DNA of 64,000 nucleotides from Bog-366 sp964501985 (GTDB taxonomy: Bacteria; Acidobacteriota; Terriglobia; UBA7540), in contig CAZCVY010000001.1 in assembly GCA_964501985.1 (NCBI GenBank), forward strand, positions 26,146 to 90,145, written 5' to 3'. Below the pieces are notes generated by a model. That model was not told the origin of the DNA. It searched no databases and worked only from the letters and a program-made list of their open reading frames with translations. Shown here one piece after another: positions 1-8,176 of this stretch (positions are counted from its first letter, which is position 1; the number at the start of each line of letters is the position of its first letter). Position numbers and translations under genes: made by a program.

Positions 1-1
1 T

Positions 2-2545
2 CTGGCGATGCGCGAGGAGAAGCTCCAAGCGGGAGGCCTAAGCCCGGAAGCCGCCCACCTCACCAGCCGCAGGCGATTCGGCAATCGGACCGCGATGCAA
101 GAGGCTTGTCGAGAGACGTGGGTGTTCTCCTGGGGTGAAAGCCTTTGGCAGGACATTCGTTACGCGACTCGCACGCTGGGAAAAAATCCGGGCTTCACCG
201 CAGTCGTGGTCATTACCATCGCCCTCGGCATTGGCGCCTCCACGGCAGTTTTCAGCGTCGTGGATCCGCTCCTTTTCCGCCGTCTGCCTTATCCCCATGA
301 CCGCCAGCTTGTTTCCGTGGGGTATCTGGGGCCGGTTGACAACAACGAGTTCAACGTGGTCAGCAGTTATTTCGATTGGCGGCAGGCTCAGACGCCATTC
401 CAGTCGCTCACCGCCATGAGGCCGGGCACGGGATGTGATGTGCTGATTGGCGACACGGCGCAGCAGGTGAATTGCTACGCTGTGGCCGCTGATTTTCTGA
501 AGACGTTTGGAATTCCCCCGCTGCTTGGACGGGATTTCAGCGAAGACGACAACCGGCCGCGAGCCCCCACGGTGGTTCTGCTTTCCTACGGATTCTGGCA
601 AAGGGTTTACGGCGGCGACGTGAAGGCGCTGGGCAAAACCCTCATGCTGAACGAAGAGCCCGCGCAGGTGGTCGGCATCCTTCCCAAACAGTTTGAGATG
701 CCGCAGCTCGGCGAAATCGACGTGATGATGTCGGCGCGCCTGGATGCAAGTCTGCCTCGGTCGGCAAATTCCAGCTCTTTCCTGCGGACCTTCGCGCGGC
801 TTCGCGACGGCGTTTCGATCGAGCAGGCACGCGACCAGTTTCGCCCGATCTTTGCCGATAGCATGGCGAAGGACGTCCCGCCCGAGTTGCGCTCGGAAGT
901 GCGCATGGTCGTTCGCTCGCTTCGCGACCGCCAGATCCACGACGTCAAACTTGCCTCATGGTTCTTGTTGGGCTCTGTGCTTGCTTTGCTGCTGGTGGCG
1001 TGTACGAACGTCGCGAATCTTATGCTGGCGCGCTCGGAGGCCCGCCGCCAGGAATTGGCGATGCGCGCCGCATTGGGCGCCGGGCGCGGCAGGCTGATGC
1101 GACAAACGCTGACCGAATCGCTAATGCTGGGATTGATGGGAGGCGTGGCAGGCTGCGGAGCCGCGTGGGTGCTTCTGCGCTTATTCGTAAGACTGGCGTT
1201 CGACGAGATTCCGCGCCTGGATCAAGCGCGAATCGACTTCCGTGCCCTGCTGTTTGTGTTGGCGGCGTCTCTCGCCGCCGCCGTGCTGTTTGGCATTGTG
1301 CCCGCGCTCGATCGGCCGCGGGCGGAAATGCTGGTCGGTTGGCACGTGGCGGGAACCGCGCGGACCTTTTTTCGGAAGGTGCTGGTATCTGCCCAGGTGG
1401 CCATTTCCCTCGTTTTGTTGACGGGAGCTTCGTTGTTAATTCGCAGCCTGGGGAAACTGGAAAATCAGCCACTGGGATTTCGACCCGAACACCTCCTTAT
1501 CGCATCGTTCACCTTGCGCCAGAGGCACTATCAGCCCGCGACGGCGCAAGCCGCGTTTTTTGACGAGCTGGAGGCGCGACTGAAACAGATACCCGGGGGC
1601 GGGTCCTTCGCCTTGAGCGATTCGATTCCCCCGCGCGGCTCGATGGGCCGCCCCTACTCCAACATTCGCATTGCCGGCCACCCGCCCGTCGCCCCCGATG
1701 GTGGAATGGTGGAGTTTCGCAGGGTGACGCCCGGATACTTCCAAACGATGGGCATCGCGATCCTGGCGGGCCACGCGTTTGAAGAAGGCGAGCGTGCGTC
1801 CGGTGAATCTCCCGTTATCCTGAGCGCCACGATGGCCCGCCGGATGTTCGGCAACGAGAACCCTGTGGGACAGCAGATCGAACTGGATGGCAATGGCCAT
1901 TGGTGTCCCGTCGTGGGAGTGGCGGCGGATACGAAAAACAATGGCCTGACGGACCCTTCCGATCCCGAATACTACCGCCTGCGCATGAGGGGTTCGACCG
2001 AATTGGGCAGAGATGGCGTTGGGGTCTTTCGGACTTCGCTCGATCAGGCGACGTTAGCGCGGTGGATTCGAACTGAGTTTGCGGCGCTCGATCCCACCCT
2101 CCCGGTCAAGATCGAGTCAATGGATGGGCGCGTCGAACGATTCCGCGAGCGCCCGCGCTTCGTCGCGATTCTCGTGGGATTGTTTGCGGCGCTCGGGTTA
2201 TTGCTGGCCGCGGTGGGACTCTACGGAGTGCTGTCGTTCCTGGTGGCCAGGCAGACCAGAGAAATTGGAGTGCGCATGGCTATCGGCGCCCGGCCCCGCG
2301 ACATTGCTCTGCAAGTTCAGAGGTACGCGGGAGTCTGGACAGCAGTTGGAGTGGTGGCAGGACTTGCGGGGTCATTCGAACTGGCCCGCACGATACGCGG
2401 GCTGCTTTTTGAGGTATCGCCGACGGATCCAATTTCGCTCGCCGCCGCCGTCGCCGTGCTGGTTGTTACCGCCGGGCTCGCCGCGTGGATTCCGTCCCAT
2501 CGCGCGGCCCGCGTGGATCCGGTGATTGCCTTGTGGACCGAATAA
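2..2545 (+). CDS. ADOP-family ABC transporter permease (5' truncated by window edge)
   Basis: This is a FtsX/MacB-type permease of the acidobacterial duplicated orphan permease (ADOP) family. The frame is open to the window edge, and the first Met visible (base 8) lies inside the typical ADOP cytoplasmic N-terminal domain (REEKLQAGGLSPEAA, then RRRFGN), so the true start is upstream. Then come a first membrane segment (GFTAVVVITIALGIGAS, about residues 63-80), a MacB-like periplasmic core, a FtsX module around residues 315-435, a second periplasmic core and a C-terminal FtsX module (about 730-845) ending in the usual HRAARVDPVIAL motif. The two-fold repeat and the lack of a fused ATPase are the family hallmarks. 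Such proteins probably act in envelope export or mechanotransmission with a separate ATPase. The substrate is unknown and no ATPase gene is visible here. Confidence 0.93.
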   Translation: MAMREEKLQAGGLSPEAAHLTSRRRFGNRTAMQEACRETWVFSWGESLWQDIRYATRTLGKNPGFTAVVVITIALGIGASTAVFSVVDPLLFRRLPYPHDRQLVSVGYLGPVDNNEFNVVSSYFDWRQAQTPFQSLTAMRPGTGCDVLIGDTAQQVNCYAVAADFLKTFGIPPLLGRDFSEDDNRPRAPTVVLLSYGFWQRVYGGDVKALGKTLMLNEEPAQVVGILPKQFEMPQLGEIDVMMSARLDASLPRSANSSSFLRTFARLRDGVSIEQARDQFRPIFADSMAKDVPPELRSEVRMVVRSLRDRQIHDVKLASWFLLGSVLALLLVACTNVANLMLARSEARRQELAMRAALGAGRGRLMRQTLTESLMLGLMGGVAGCGAAWVLLRLFVRLAFDEIPRLDQARIDFRALLFVLAASLAAAVLFGIVPALDRPRAEMLVGWHVAGTARTFFRKVLVSAQVAISLVLLTGASLLIRSLGKLENQPLGFRPEHLLIASFTLRQRHYQPATAQAAFFDELEARLKQIPGGGSFALSDSIPPRGSMGRPYSNIRIAGHPPVAPDGGMVEFRRVTPGYFQTMGIAILAGHAFEEGERASGESPVILSATMARRMFGNENPVGQQIELDGNGHWCPVVGVAADTKNNGLTDPSDPEYYRLRMRGSTELGRDGVGVFRTSLDQATLARWIRTEFAALDPTLPVKIESMDGRVERFRERPRFVAILVGLFAALGLLLAAVGLYGVLSFLVARQTREIGVRMAIGARPRDIALQVQRYAGVWTAVGVVAGLAGSFELARTIRGLLFEVSPTDPISLAAAVAVLVVTAGLAAWIPSHRAARVDPVIALWTE

Positions 2546-2604
2546 GGGCTTCTTCGCCCACGTTGCATGGAATCCACAAGGGTGAACTCATGTCTCAGCG
2601 GGAG

Positions 2605-3438
2605 TTATTCCTTCTCGACGTAGTCACCCGAGGAAATCTCGCGGTAGCTCGAAACCACCATCGCCACACACGATTTTGACTGCACGGAAAGCACGACGGC
2701 TTCGCCGATGACTTCCGGGGGCGTCCGCTCGCCGGCAAGGACTCCGGACGTATGACCAGGAAGAATCTTGTAAATACGGAATCGGTTGCCGGGCTGGGTT
2801 CCCGCTTTTTCGCCCAAGTTCAGATAGACGACGGTCTCGCGGCCAAGGAAGCCGAAATTGTTGTTGGTCGCGGTTATCCTGCCGTGTTCCTTGCTCTTAT
2901 CCATGGGGATGAAGTGGTCAAGCGGCGGGGAGATGGTATAGGTGGGAATAGGGCGCGGTTGAAAGGGCACCATTACGTCTCCCGGCACAATCGGACTGCA
3001 CGAGAACGTGACCTCTGCCACGATCCCCTCCGGACCTACGTGAGTCACCCTGACTTGCGCAACATCTTCGTAAGGCGTTCCCGCCTTGCGAATTTCCGAC
3101 CGCTCACCCTGATATCGCATGGTGAGGAACATTTCGTCGGCAGGGCGCACCACGCTATATTCATTGCCCACGGCAACGCTTACACCCTTCGGTTGGGAGG
3201 TGTAAATCGATTCGCCCTGCACAAACTGGCGGACCACGGAGTGGAAGTCATCATCCGCTCCTCCCACCACTACCAAGTCGCGGGGCACGCTAGGACTAGC
3301 GATAAAGCCCGTGCAATAGGCCTGCGAGCGGGAAGCAACGTGGGCATAAGGTAAGGTGGGTGCGGGCTCTTGGTCTTGGGCGATGACACTCGAGACGGCG
3401 AGAAACACTACGGCCAAAGTGAACGCTATGCGTTGCAC
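2605..3438 (-). CDS. Secreted protein of unknown function
   Basis: The product is 277 aa with a clear signal peptide (RIAFTLAVVFLAVSSVIA, residues 3-20). It starts at GTG, with AGGAGG six bases upstream deciding the start. The mature part is hydrophilic. A C-terminal stretch from about residue 205 (LNLGEKAGTQPGNRFRIYK, then GEAVVLSVQ and SSYREISSGDYVE) resembles the SH3-like C-terminal fold seen in FlgT-type and peptidoglycan-associated proteins, where a turn between strands reads 'G-x-x-x-G-x-x-F-x-I-Y'. That resemblance is by eye only. Two cysteines (CTGF, FSCSP) could form a disulfide. It converges with the ADOP permease and has its own strong promoter about 80 bases upstream. A periplasmic or surface location is inferred, and the function is not recognised. 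Confidence 0.8.
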   Translation of the reverse strand: MQRIAFTLAVVFLAVSSVIAQDQEPAPTLPYAHVASRSQAYCTGFIASPSVPRDLVVVGGADDDFHSVVRQFVQGESIYTSQPKGVSVAVGNEYSVVRPADEMFLTMRYQGERSEIRKAGTPYEDVAQVRVTHVGPEGIVAEVTFSCSPIVPGDVMVPFQPRPIPTYTISPPLDHFIPMDKSKEHGRITATNNNFGFLGRETVVYLNLGEKAGTQPGNRFRIYKILPGHTSGVLAGERTPPEVIGEAVVLSVQSKSCVAMVVSSYREISSGDYVEKE

Positions 3439-3526
3439 GGGTTTCCTCCTCGACTACAGACAACTGGCGCAGGCGCATCACCCCCCAGTGACGCCGCCAA
3501 CCACGAACTAACCCCTACGAGTGGCA

Positions 3527-3555
3527 ATTGTAGGAACAAACATACCCCTTGTCAA
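3527..3555 (-). promoter_or_regulatory. Sigma-70-type promoter of the secreted-protein gene
   Basis: Read on the minus strand, TTGACA (3555-3550) is followed by a 17-base spacer and TACAAT (3532-3527). This is a near-consensus promoter. The predicted start point near 3520 gives an untranslated leader of roughly 80 bases before the GTG at 3438. The rest of 3439-3749 shows no gene. Confidence 0.7.
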
Positions 3556-3749
3556 CCGAGGCTAGAAATAACGGCGGAGGACAGGCTCTCGAAGTGCACC
3601 CTGATCTCTAGAGGCGGCGGGCGGACGACGTCGAGGGCCACCACGATGTTCTCGCCTTACTGTCCTATACCACACGGCGCCGGCCTTTCACACAGTACGA
3701 AAGTAATACCTGCGCATCACCGGACAGGCCATGGCGCCAAATGCCTCGC

Positions 3750-4724
3750 CTAGACCACGATCTCCGGGACTTCCATTTCCCCTCTTCGAAATGCCTCGAC
3801 GAATCCCTGAACTACCTTGGGATCGAACTCTCGTCCCGCACCTTTGACGATCATCTCCTTGGCATCGAACGACGCGGTACCCTTCCGGTAAGGCCGGTCG
3901 CTGGTAAGGGTGTCGTACACATCGGCCACGGTCAAGATGCGCGCCTCGAGCGGAATGTTCTCACCCTGCGTAGGGTGGTAGCCGGAGCCGTCAAACCTGT
4001 CGTGGTGACAAAGGACTATGGGGATAACCCGGCGAAGCGAGCCGCCGACGTGGCCCAAAACCGATACCCCCAATTCCACGTGACGCTGCATCTCCTCGTA
4101 TTCCTCCTCGGTGAGGCTCGCGGCCTTGTAGAGAATGCGTCGGCTGATGTCGAGCTTGCCGATGTCATGAAGAAAGGCGGCCGCGCGGACGTCCTCGACT
4201 CGCTCAGGATCGAGCCCCAGCCGGGTGGCGATTGCCGCGGCGTAGATCGACACACGATACGAGTGGTTCTCTGTGTACGCGTCCTTGGAGATGAAGTGCC
4301 GCAGGATGAGCAGGATGCCATGATAGGTTTCGCGCAGCTCGCGCACTCGGGCTTCCTTGTGCTCGTACAGCGTGCCCATCGTGTAGGCGGTGACGATCAA
4401 GATGCCGGCCCAAAGCGTCAAGTCATACCACTTCTCTCCCGGGAGGGGAGTTGCACTTGCCTGGGCGAACAAGGCCGGCTTGAAGTGGACGACCAGAACC
4501 ACGACTAATACGCTTGCGACCGCCGTCAAAGCCGCATGCCGGCGGCCGAAGAAATAGGCGGAAAAAATGGTTGGCAAGGTGTACAAACCCAATAGGATGC
4601 GGTGCGGGGCGACAAGAAAGTTCAGGATCGCCGCGATGACCACCATCGAGAGAATCAGCCACAGCTCCTTGTTTACATTGGCCAGACTGTCCTTCGACGG
4701 AACATCGAACCACTTGGTGCCCAT
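3750..4724 (-). CDS. Membrane-anchored HD-GYP domain protein (probable c-di-GMP phosphodiesterase)
   Basis: The N-terminal 120 residues carry several hydrophobic segments (LWLILSMVVIAAILNFLVA, LTAVASVLVVVLVVHF, LTLWAGILIVTAYTMG), followed by a cytoplasmic HD-GYP domain. Diagnostic motifs are HDIGKLDI, the HHDRFDGSGYH segment and the ADVYDTLTSDRPYR segment, which together define metal-dependent c-di-GMP phosphodiesterases of the RpfG type. The signature reads GYH rather than GYP, a mild departure, while the metal-binding H and D residues are present. The ATG at 4724 is preferred because GGGGAG sits about eight bases before it. A GTG at 4763 is an in-frame alternative. It is transcribed divergently from the PLP enzyme. 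The likely role is turnover of c-di-GMP in response to a membrane or small-molecule signal. Confidence 0.88.
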   Translation of the reverse strand: MGTKWFDVPSKDSLANVNKELWLILSMVVIAAILNFLVAPHRILLGLYTLPTIFSAYFFGRRHAALTAVASVLVVVLVVHFKPALFAQASATPLPGEKWYDLTLWAGILIVTAYTMGTLYEHKEARVRELRETYHGILLILRHFISKDAYTENHSYRVSIYAAAIATRLGLDPERVEDVRAAAFLHDIGKLDISRRILYKAASLTEEEYEEMQRHVELGVSVLGHVGGSLRRVIPIVLCHHDRFDGSGYHPTQGENIPLEARILTVADVYDTLTSDRPYRKGTASFDAKEMIVKGAGREFDPKVVQGFVEAFRRGEMEVPEIVV

Positions 4725-4922
4725 CGCCAAGCTCCCCGTAATTGAGTTGTCTGTAACCCCCACTTTCCCGCTCGTTCTTACCTAACGCTAACATACACCG
4801 GGCGACACCCAAATGAAATGCCCAGTGACATTTGGTCTGCATGCGGAAATGCCCCTTTCGCCCGTGTATGGAGTGTGCTATCTACTTTCATATTGTGAGA
4901 AATCGGAGAGGGGGGCTCTTCC

Positions 4923-6227
4923 ATGGAAACCCGCAAACCACACCGGAAGAAAGAAGACTACAAGCTCCGCACACACATGATCCACGGGAACTATGACAGT
5001 AAGAAGTGGGACTATGACCATCACGTGGTGCCGCCGGTTTCGCACACCACGGCCTACCGGCTCAGCTCGCTGGAGCGCGGCGCGCGAGGCTTTGTCCAAT
5101 TCGCTTCGGCGGATGAGCACTTGAGCGGGCACATCCCCATTTACATCTACGACCGGTTGGACGAGCCCACGCGTTCGATGCTGGAAGAAAACCTGGCCTA
5201 TGCCCACGGGGGAGAGATTTGCGCGACATTTGCCACCGGCATGGCGGGCATCAGTGCGGCGCTGGGCGTGGCGTTGCGCCAGGGGCAGGAAGTGGTGTCG
5301 CATCGGATTGTCTACGGCTGCACCTACAGCCTGATGACCAACTGGCTGCCGCGCTACGGCATGAACGTGCGTTTTGCCGATTTTCTCCAGCCGGAATCGC
5401 TCGCCGCGCTGATCACGCCGGCAACACGGGTTCTTTATTTTGAAACGCCGATTAACCCGACGTTGGAACTGATCGACATTGCTGCCATTCGACGCATAGC
5501 CGACCAGGCCAATGCCAGCCGCGAGGAAAAAGACCGCGTGCTAGTAATGGTTGACAATACCTTCGCCACACCGTTTTGCCAGCGCCCGTTGCTGCTCGGC
5601 GCGGACATGGTGGTGGAAAGCCTTACCAAAGGCCTGGGGGGATTCGGCACCGATATGGGCGGCGCGGTGATTGCGGCCAAGGAATGGTATAACCTTATCA
5701 TGCTGTTTCGAAAGGACTTCGGGGGCGTGCTTTCCCCCCGCAGCGCGTGGGGCGTGCTGGTCTATGGTGTGCCGACCCTCGCCACGCGTATGAACAATAT
5801 GCAGAAGACGGCACAGCGCGTCGCGGAGTTCCTCTCGAAACATCCCAAAGTGGCGAGCGTCAGCTATCCTGGCGCCGAGGGCTTTGCTCAGAAGGCACTG
5901 GCCAAACGACAGATGTTGAATCCCGAGGGCAAATTCGCTCCTGGCAGCATGATGTACTTTGTGCTGAAGGGAACCGAATCCAAACAAACGCGCGCGGAAA
6001 AAATGGTGGACTACCTTGCCGAGCATGCTTATTCCATCACTCTGGCCGTAAGCCTGGGCCAGATCAAGACGCTGATCGAGCACCCTTTCTCGATGACCCA
6101 CTCAGCGCTGCCCGACGAGCAGAAACGCGCCTTCGGAATGCACCCCGAAGGCATTCGCCTGTCCATCGGCTTGGAAGACTGGCACGACATTATCCGCGAC
6201 CTGGAGCTGGCCTTGGAGAAGGTGTGA
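4923..6227 (+). CDS. Cys/Met-metabolism PLP-dependent enzyme (gamma-lyase / sulfhydrylase type)
   Basis: This 434-aa protein belongs to fold-type I, the Cys/Met metabolism PLP family (cystathionine gamma-synthase/lyase, methionine gamma-lyase, O-acetylhomoserine sulfhydrylase). The PLP lysine is about K236 in ESLTKGLGGFG. Upstream are a pyridoxal-phosphate-binding glycine-rich segment (FATGMAGISAAL) and the aspartate contacting the pyridine ring in MVDNTFATPF. The C-terminal SMTHSAL segment and the R in GIRLSIGLED, which binds the substrate carboxylate, are intact. The protein has a charged N-terminal extension (KPHRKKEDYKLRTHMIHG). A strong SD (GGAGAGGGGGG) precedes the ATG. The exact reaction cannot be told from sequence. 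The nearby exporter and APS reductase make a sulfur amino acid role reasonable. Confidence 0.9.
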   Translation: METRKPHRKKEDYKLRTHMIHGNYDSKKWDYDHHVVPPVSHTTAYRLSSLERGARGFVQFASADEHLSGHIPIYIYDRLDEPTRSMLEENLAYAHGGEICATFATGMAGISAALGVALRQGQEVVSHRIVYGCTYSLMTNWLPRYGMNVRFADFLQPESLAALITPATRVLYFETPINPTLELIDIAAIRRIADQANASREEKDRVLVMVDNTFATPFCQRPLLLGADMVVESLTKGLGGFGTDMGGAVIAAKEWYNLIMLFRKDFGGVLSPRSAWGVLVYGVPTLATRMNNMQKTAQRVAEFLSKHPKVASVSYPGAEGFAQKALAKRQMLNPEGKFAPGSMMYFVLKGTESKQTRAEKMVDYLAEHAYSITLAVSLGQIKTLIEHPFSMTHSALPDEQKRAFGMHPEGIRLSIGLEDWHDIIRDLELALEKV

Positions 6228-6230
6228 CGA

Positions 6231-6284
6231 GCGGGATACGGGACATGGGGCACGGGATACGGGGACGCGGGATTCGGGACGCGG
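6231..6284. repeat. Degenerate decamer repeat (CGGGATACGG-like)
   Basis: Just after the stop of the PLP enzyme, five imperfect units of about ten bases follow each other (cgggatacgg, gacatggggc, acgggatacg, gggacgcggg, attcgggacg). They are purine-rich on the plus strand. Similar low-complexity spacers occur elsewhere in the window. Confidence 0.75.
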
Positions 6285-6328
6285 TTGACCAGAATTGCTG
6301 AGATTGGAGATTCGTAAAGGCTGGCCAC

Positions 6329-6841
6329 ATGCTCTCCTCCGAACACAGCTTTACTCAAAGTAGCAACGTCCGCATTCGCTCGGCGACCCTTGCCGACGTG
6401 TCCGCCATCGTTGCCGTCACCAACGCTGCTTTTGCGATTGAAACCTTTATTGATGGCACGCGCACCGACGAGGACCACCTGACACTCCAGATGCAGACCG
6501 GAAGTTTCCTCGTCGCTCAAGACCCCTCTGGAGGTGTTCTCGCCTCGGTCTACATCGAGATTCGAGGAAAACGCAGATACTTCGGCATGCTCGCCGTTGA
6601 TCCCGCGCACCAGCGTCAAGGCCTCGGGCTCGCGATGGTTCAGGCGGCGGAAGATCATTGTCGCAAACAAGGCTGCACGGCGATGGACCTCTTGGTCTTG
6701 AGCCTTCGTCCGGAGCTGCTGCCCTTCTACCGCAAGCGCGGCTATATCGAAATGGCTACGGAGGAATTCCACCCTTCCCAGCCCTTGAAAGCTGGGTTCG
6801 AGTGCCACTGTATCGTGATGTCCAAGGTGTTGGGGGAATAA
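6329..6841 (+). CDS. GNAT-family N-acetyltransferase
   Basis: A 170-aa single-domain GNAT protein. The N-terminal strand-helix pair reads VRIRSATLADVSAIVAVTNA, and the acetyl-CoA-binding motif A reads FGMLAVDPAHQRQGLGLAMV, with the Q/RxxGxG/A pyrophosphate loop (QRQGLG). The following VQAAEDHCRKQGCTAMDLLV and the late FYRKRGYIEM segment (motif B, Tyr) fit the family. It would transfer an acetyl group from acetyl-CoA to an amine, and the substrate is not predictable. The ATG has AAAGG about ten bases upstream. It follows the PLP gene on the same strand after a 100-base repeat-bearing spacer, so co-transcription is possible but unproven. Confidence 0.88.
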   Translation: MLSSEHSFTQSSNVRIRSATLADVSAIVAVTNAAFAIETFIDGTRTDEDHLTLQMQTGSFLVAQDPSGGVLASVYIEIRGKRRYFGMLAVDPAHQRQGLGLAMVQAAEDHCRKQGCTAMDLLVLSLRPELLPFYRKRGYIEMATEEFHPSQPLKAGFECHCIVMSKVLGE

Positions 6842-6928
6842 CCTGTGGCTGCTCATTGGTGGGTTGGGGCAACCGGTGGTTCCTTAGGGTCGCGAACCTG
6901 CCCGAGTGACCTTTTGTCCTCAAGAATA

Positions 6929-6957
6929 TTGACGCGTCTCAAACCGCGTGGTAGGCT
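6929..6957 (+). promoter_or_regulatory. Candidate promoter upstream of the tauE leader / small RNA
   Basis: TTGACG (6929-6934), a 17-base spacer and TAGGCT (6952-6957). A second TTGACG at 7005-7010 repeats the sequence ATTGACGCG but lacks a good -10. A start point near 6964 would give about 184 bases before the terminator that ends near 7147. Confidence 0.45.
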
Positions 6958-6963
6958 GACTGT

Positions 6964-7147
6964 TCTTGCACCCATGGCCACGAATCTCCATTCCGTGAAG
7001 AGTATTGACGCGCGCAGGATGTGTTGTTGTACGCCATCCGCCAGCGGTGCTCTGTCTTCAGGGAATAGGGATTTGTAAGACCACCTGACCGGATTTAAAG
7101 ACCTGAGACGCCCGCTGACGGAATAGCCGCAGCGGGCGTTTTGCTTT
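6964..7147 (+). ncRNA. Candidate small RNA or attenuating leader upstream of the TauE/SafE gene
   Basis: There is no plausible coding sequence in 6842-7169. Instead a promoter (6929-6957) and a strong intrinsic terminator (7108-7147) bracket a segment of about 184 bases. Inside it GGTG plus GTCTT (from 7053) can pair with AAGACCACC (ending 7086), giving a bulged hairpin. The terminator stops 22 bases before the tauE start, so this could be an independent RNA or a riboswitch/attenuator leader. I compared it by eye with SAM, cobalamin and 6S consensus elements and found no convincing match. Confidence 0.35.
7108..7147 (+). terminator. Intrinsic terminator
   Basis: A perfect 10-bp inverted repeat, ACGCCCGCTG (7108-7117) and CAGCGGGCGT (7130-7139), with a 12-base loop, followed by TTTGCTTTT. 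It is oriented for plus-strand transcripts and sits just upstream of the tauE start. Confidence 0.8.
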
Positions 7148-7169
7148 TGGTTGGCAATCGCAGGATCAA

Positions 7170-7940
7170 ATGTTGATCACGATCATCGGGTTCATTACGG
7201 GGATACTGATTGGGCTGACCGGCACCGGCGGCGGCGTGTTGCTAACTCCGCTGTTGATGGTGCTGACGCCTTATCCCGCCGTAACGTTGATTGGGACTGA
7301 CATCATCAACGGCGCTTGCACCAAGTTGCTGGGAGTGTTTGAGCACCGCCGCCTGGGCCAAGTGCGCTGGCGGCTTGCCGCGTTCCTGATTGTCGGGACC
7401 GTGCCGGGCACAATGGGCGGGATTCTTCTGCTCAGCTTCTTGAAGGCGAGGTTAGCAGAATCGGAACTGGACCATTTCCTCCGCCTGGTATTGGGCGTAA
7501 CGCTGTTCTGTGTGTCCATCCTGCTGCCCCTCGTCCGGATGGGAAAGATCAAGCCTCCCCAGACGTGGGTTGACGCGCCCGCGATCAGCGCCCGGCTGAA
7601 ACTGGTGGCGGTGGGCGCGCTAGTGGGATTCCTTGTCGCGTTAACTTCGATTGGCAGCGGCAGCTTGCTGATGGTATTCCTGCTGCTCCTTACGCCTTAT
7701 CCCCTCGGCGAGTTAGTGGGAACGGACATTCTTTATGGACTCGCGACCATGGCGCTCGCGGGGTCCCTGCACATGCGGATGGGCCACTTCGATCGCGGCC
7801 TTTTCCTCCACATTGTCGTGGGCTCTCTCCCCGGAGTAGTTTTGGGCAGCCGGCTGACACGGATAATTCCCGAACGTTATTTCAGTTGGCTGTTTTCGAT
7901 TCTCTATTTTTCCCTGGGCGCCCGTTTACTCGTGGGCTAA
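7170..7940 (+). CDS. TauE/SafE-family sulfite/organosulfonate exporter
   Basis: This 256-aa polytopic inner-membrane protein has the internal two-fold repeat of TauE/SafE (DUF81) permeases. The first half carries ILIGLTGTGGGVLLTPLLM and the second TSIGSGSLLMVFLLLL, each followed by a helix with (I/L)xGTDI (IGTDIIN and VGTDILY). Each half has about four hydrophobic segments. Family members export sulfite, sulfoacetate or related C1/C2 sulfur anions. The next gene is an APS reductase, whose product is sulfite, which supports a sulfur-anion role. Transcription may be controlled by the terminator just upstream. Confidence 0.88.
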   Translation: MLITIIGFITGILIGLTGTGGGVLLTPLLMVLTPYPAVTLIGTDIINGACTKLLGVFEHRRLGQVRWRLAAFLIVGTVPGTMGGILLLSFLKARLAESELDHFLRLVLGVTLFCVSILLPLVRMGKIKPPQTWVDAPAISARLKLVAVGALVGFLVALTSIGSGSLLMVFLLLLTPYPLGELVGTDILYGLATMALAGSLHMRMGHFDRGLFLHIVVGSLPGVVLGSRLTRIIPERYFSWLFSILYFSLGARLLVG

Positions 7941-7949
7941 CCGCGGGAG

Positions 7950-8131
7950 ACGGGAAATACGGAAACTGGAAGATCGAAATTCGAAACTGGAAAATCGAAA
8001 TTGGAAATTAGAAGCGGGAAATTCGAAACCGGAAACTAGAAATTGTCAGTTAGCAACTCGAAGCTCGAAAATCGAGAGGCAGCCCGCGATTTTCTAATTT
8101 CCAGTTTCGAGTCTCTAATTTCCCGTTTCCG
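7950..8131. repeat. Degenerate GAAACTGGAAAATC decamer repeats forming a long imperfect hairpin
   Basis: The gap between tauE and cysH is filled with about ten imperfect units of gaaactggaa / aattcgaaa type on the plus strand (7955-8045). It then carries the reverse complement of the same motif (gattttctaatttcc, agtttcgagtctcta, atttcccgtttcc; 8091-8131). The two arms can fold on each other. Nothing coding is visible here. Confidence 0.8.
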
Positions 8132-8176
8132 TCGGGACTCGCACTCACTTACAACTAGAAAAGGAAAACAACAACT

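Noticed and set aside
7005..7033. Second promoter inside the candidate RNA (TTGACG, 17 bases, TGTACG)
   Set aside because: The -10 match is poor; it may be a duplicate of the upstream -35 sequence only.
6964..7107. 6S RNA or SAM riboswitch
   Set aside because: The closing stem and central bubble of 6S RNA are not evident, and the conserved SAM-I core is absent, so only a generic candidate RNA is reported.
7950..8131. Possible CRISPR or tRNA cluster
   Set aside because: Units are about ten bases without spacers, and no cloverleaf can be drawn.
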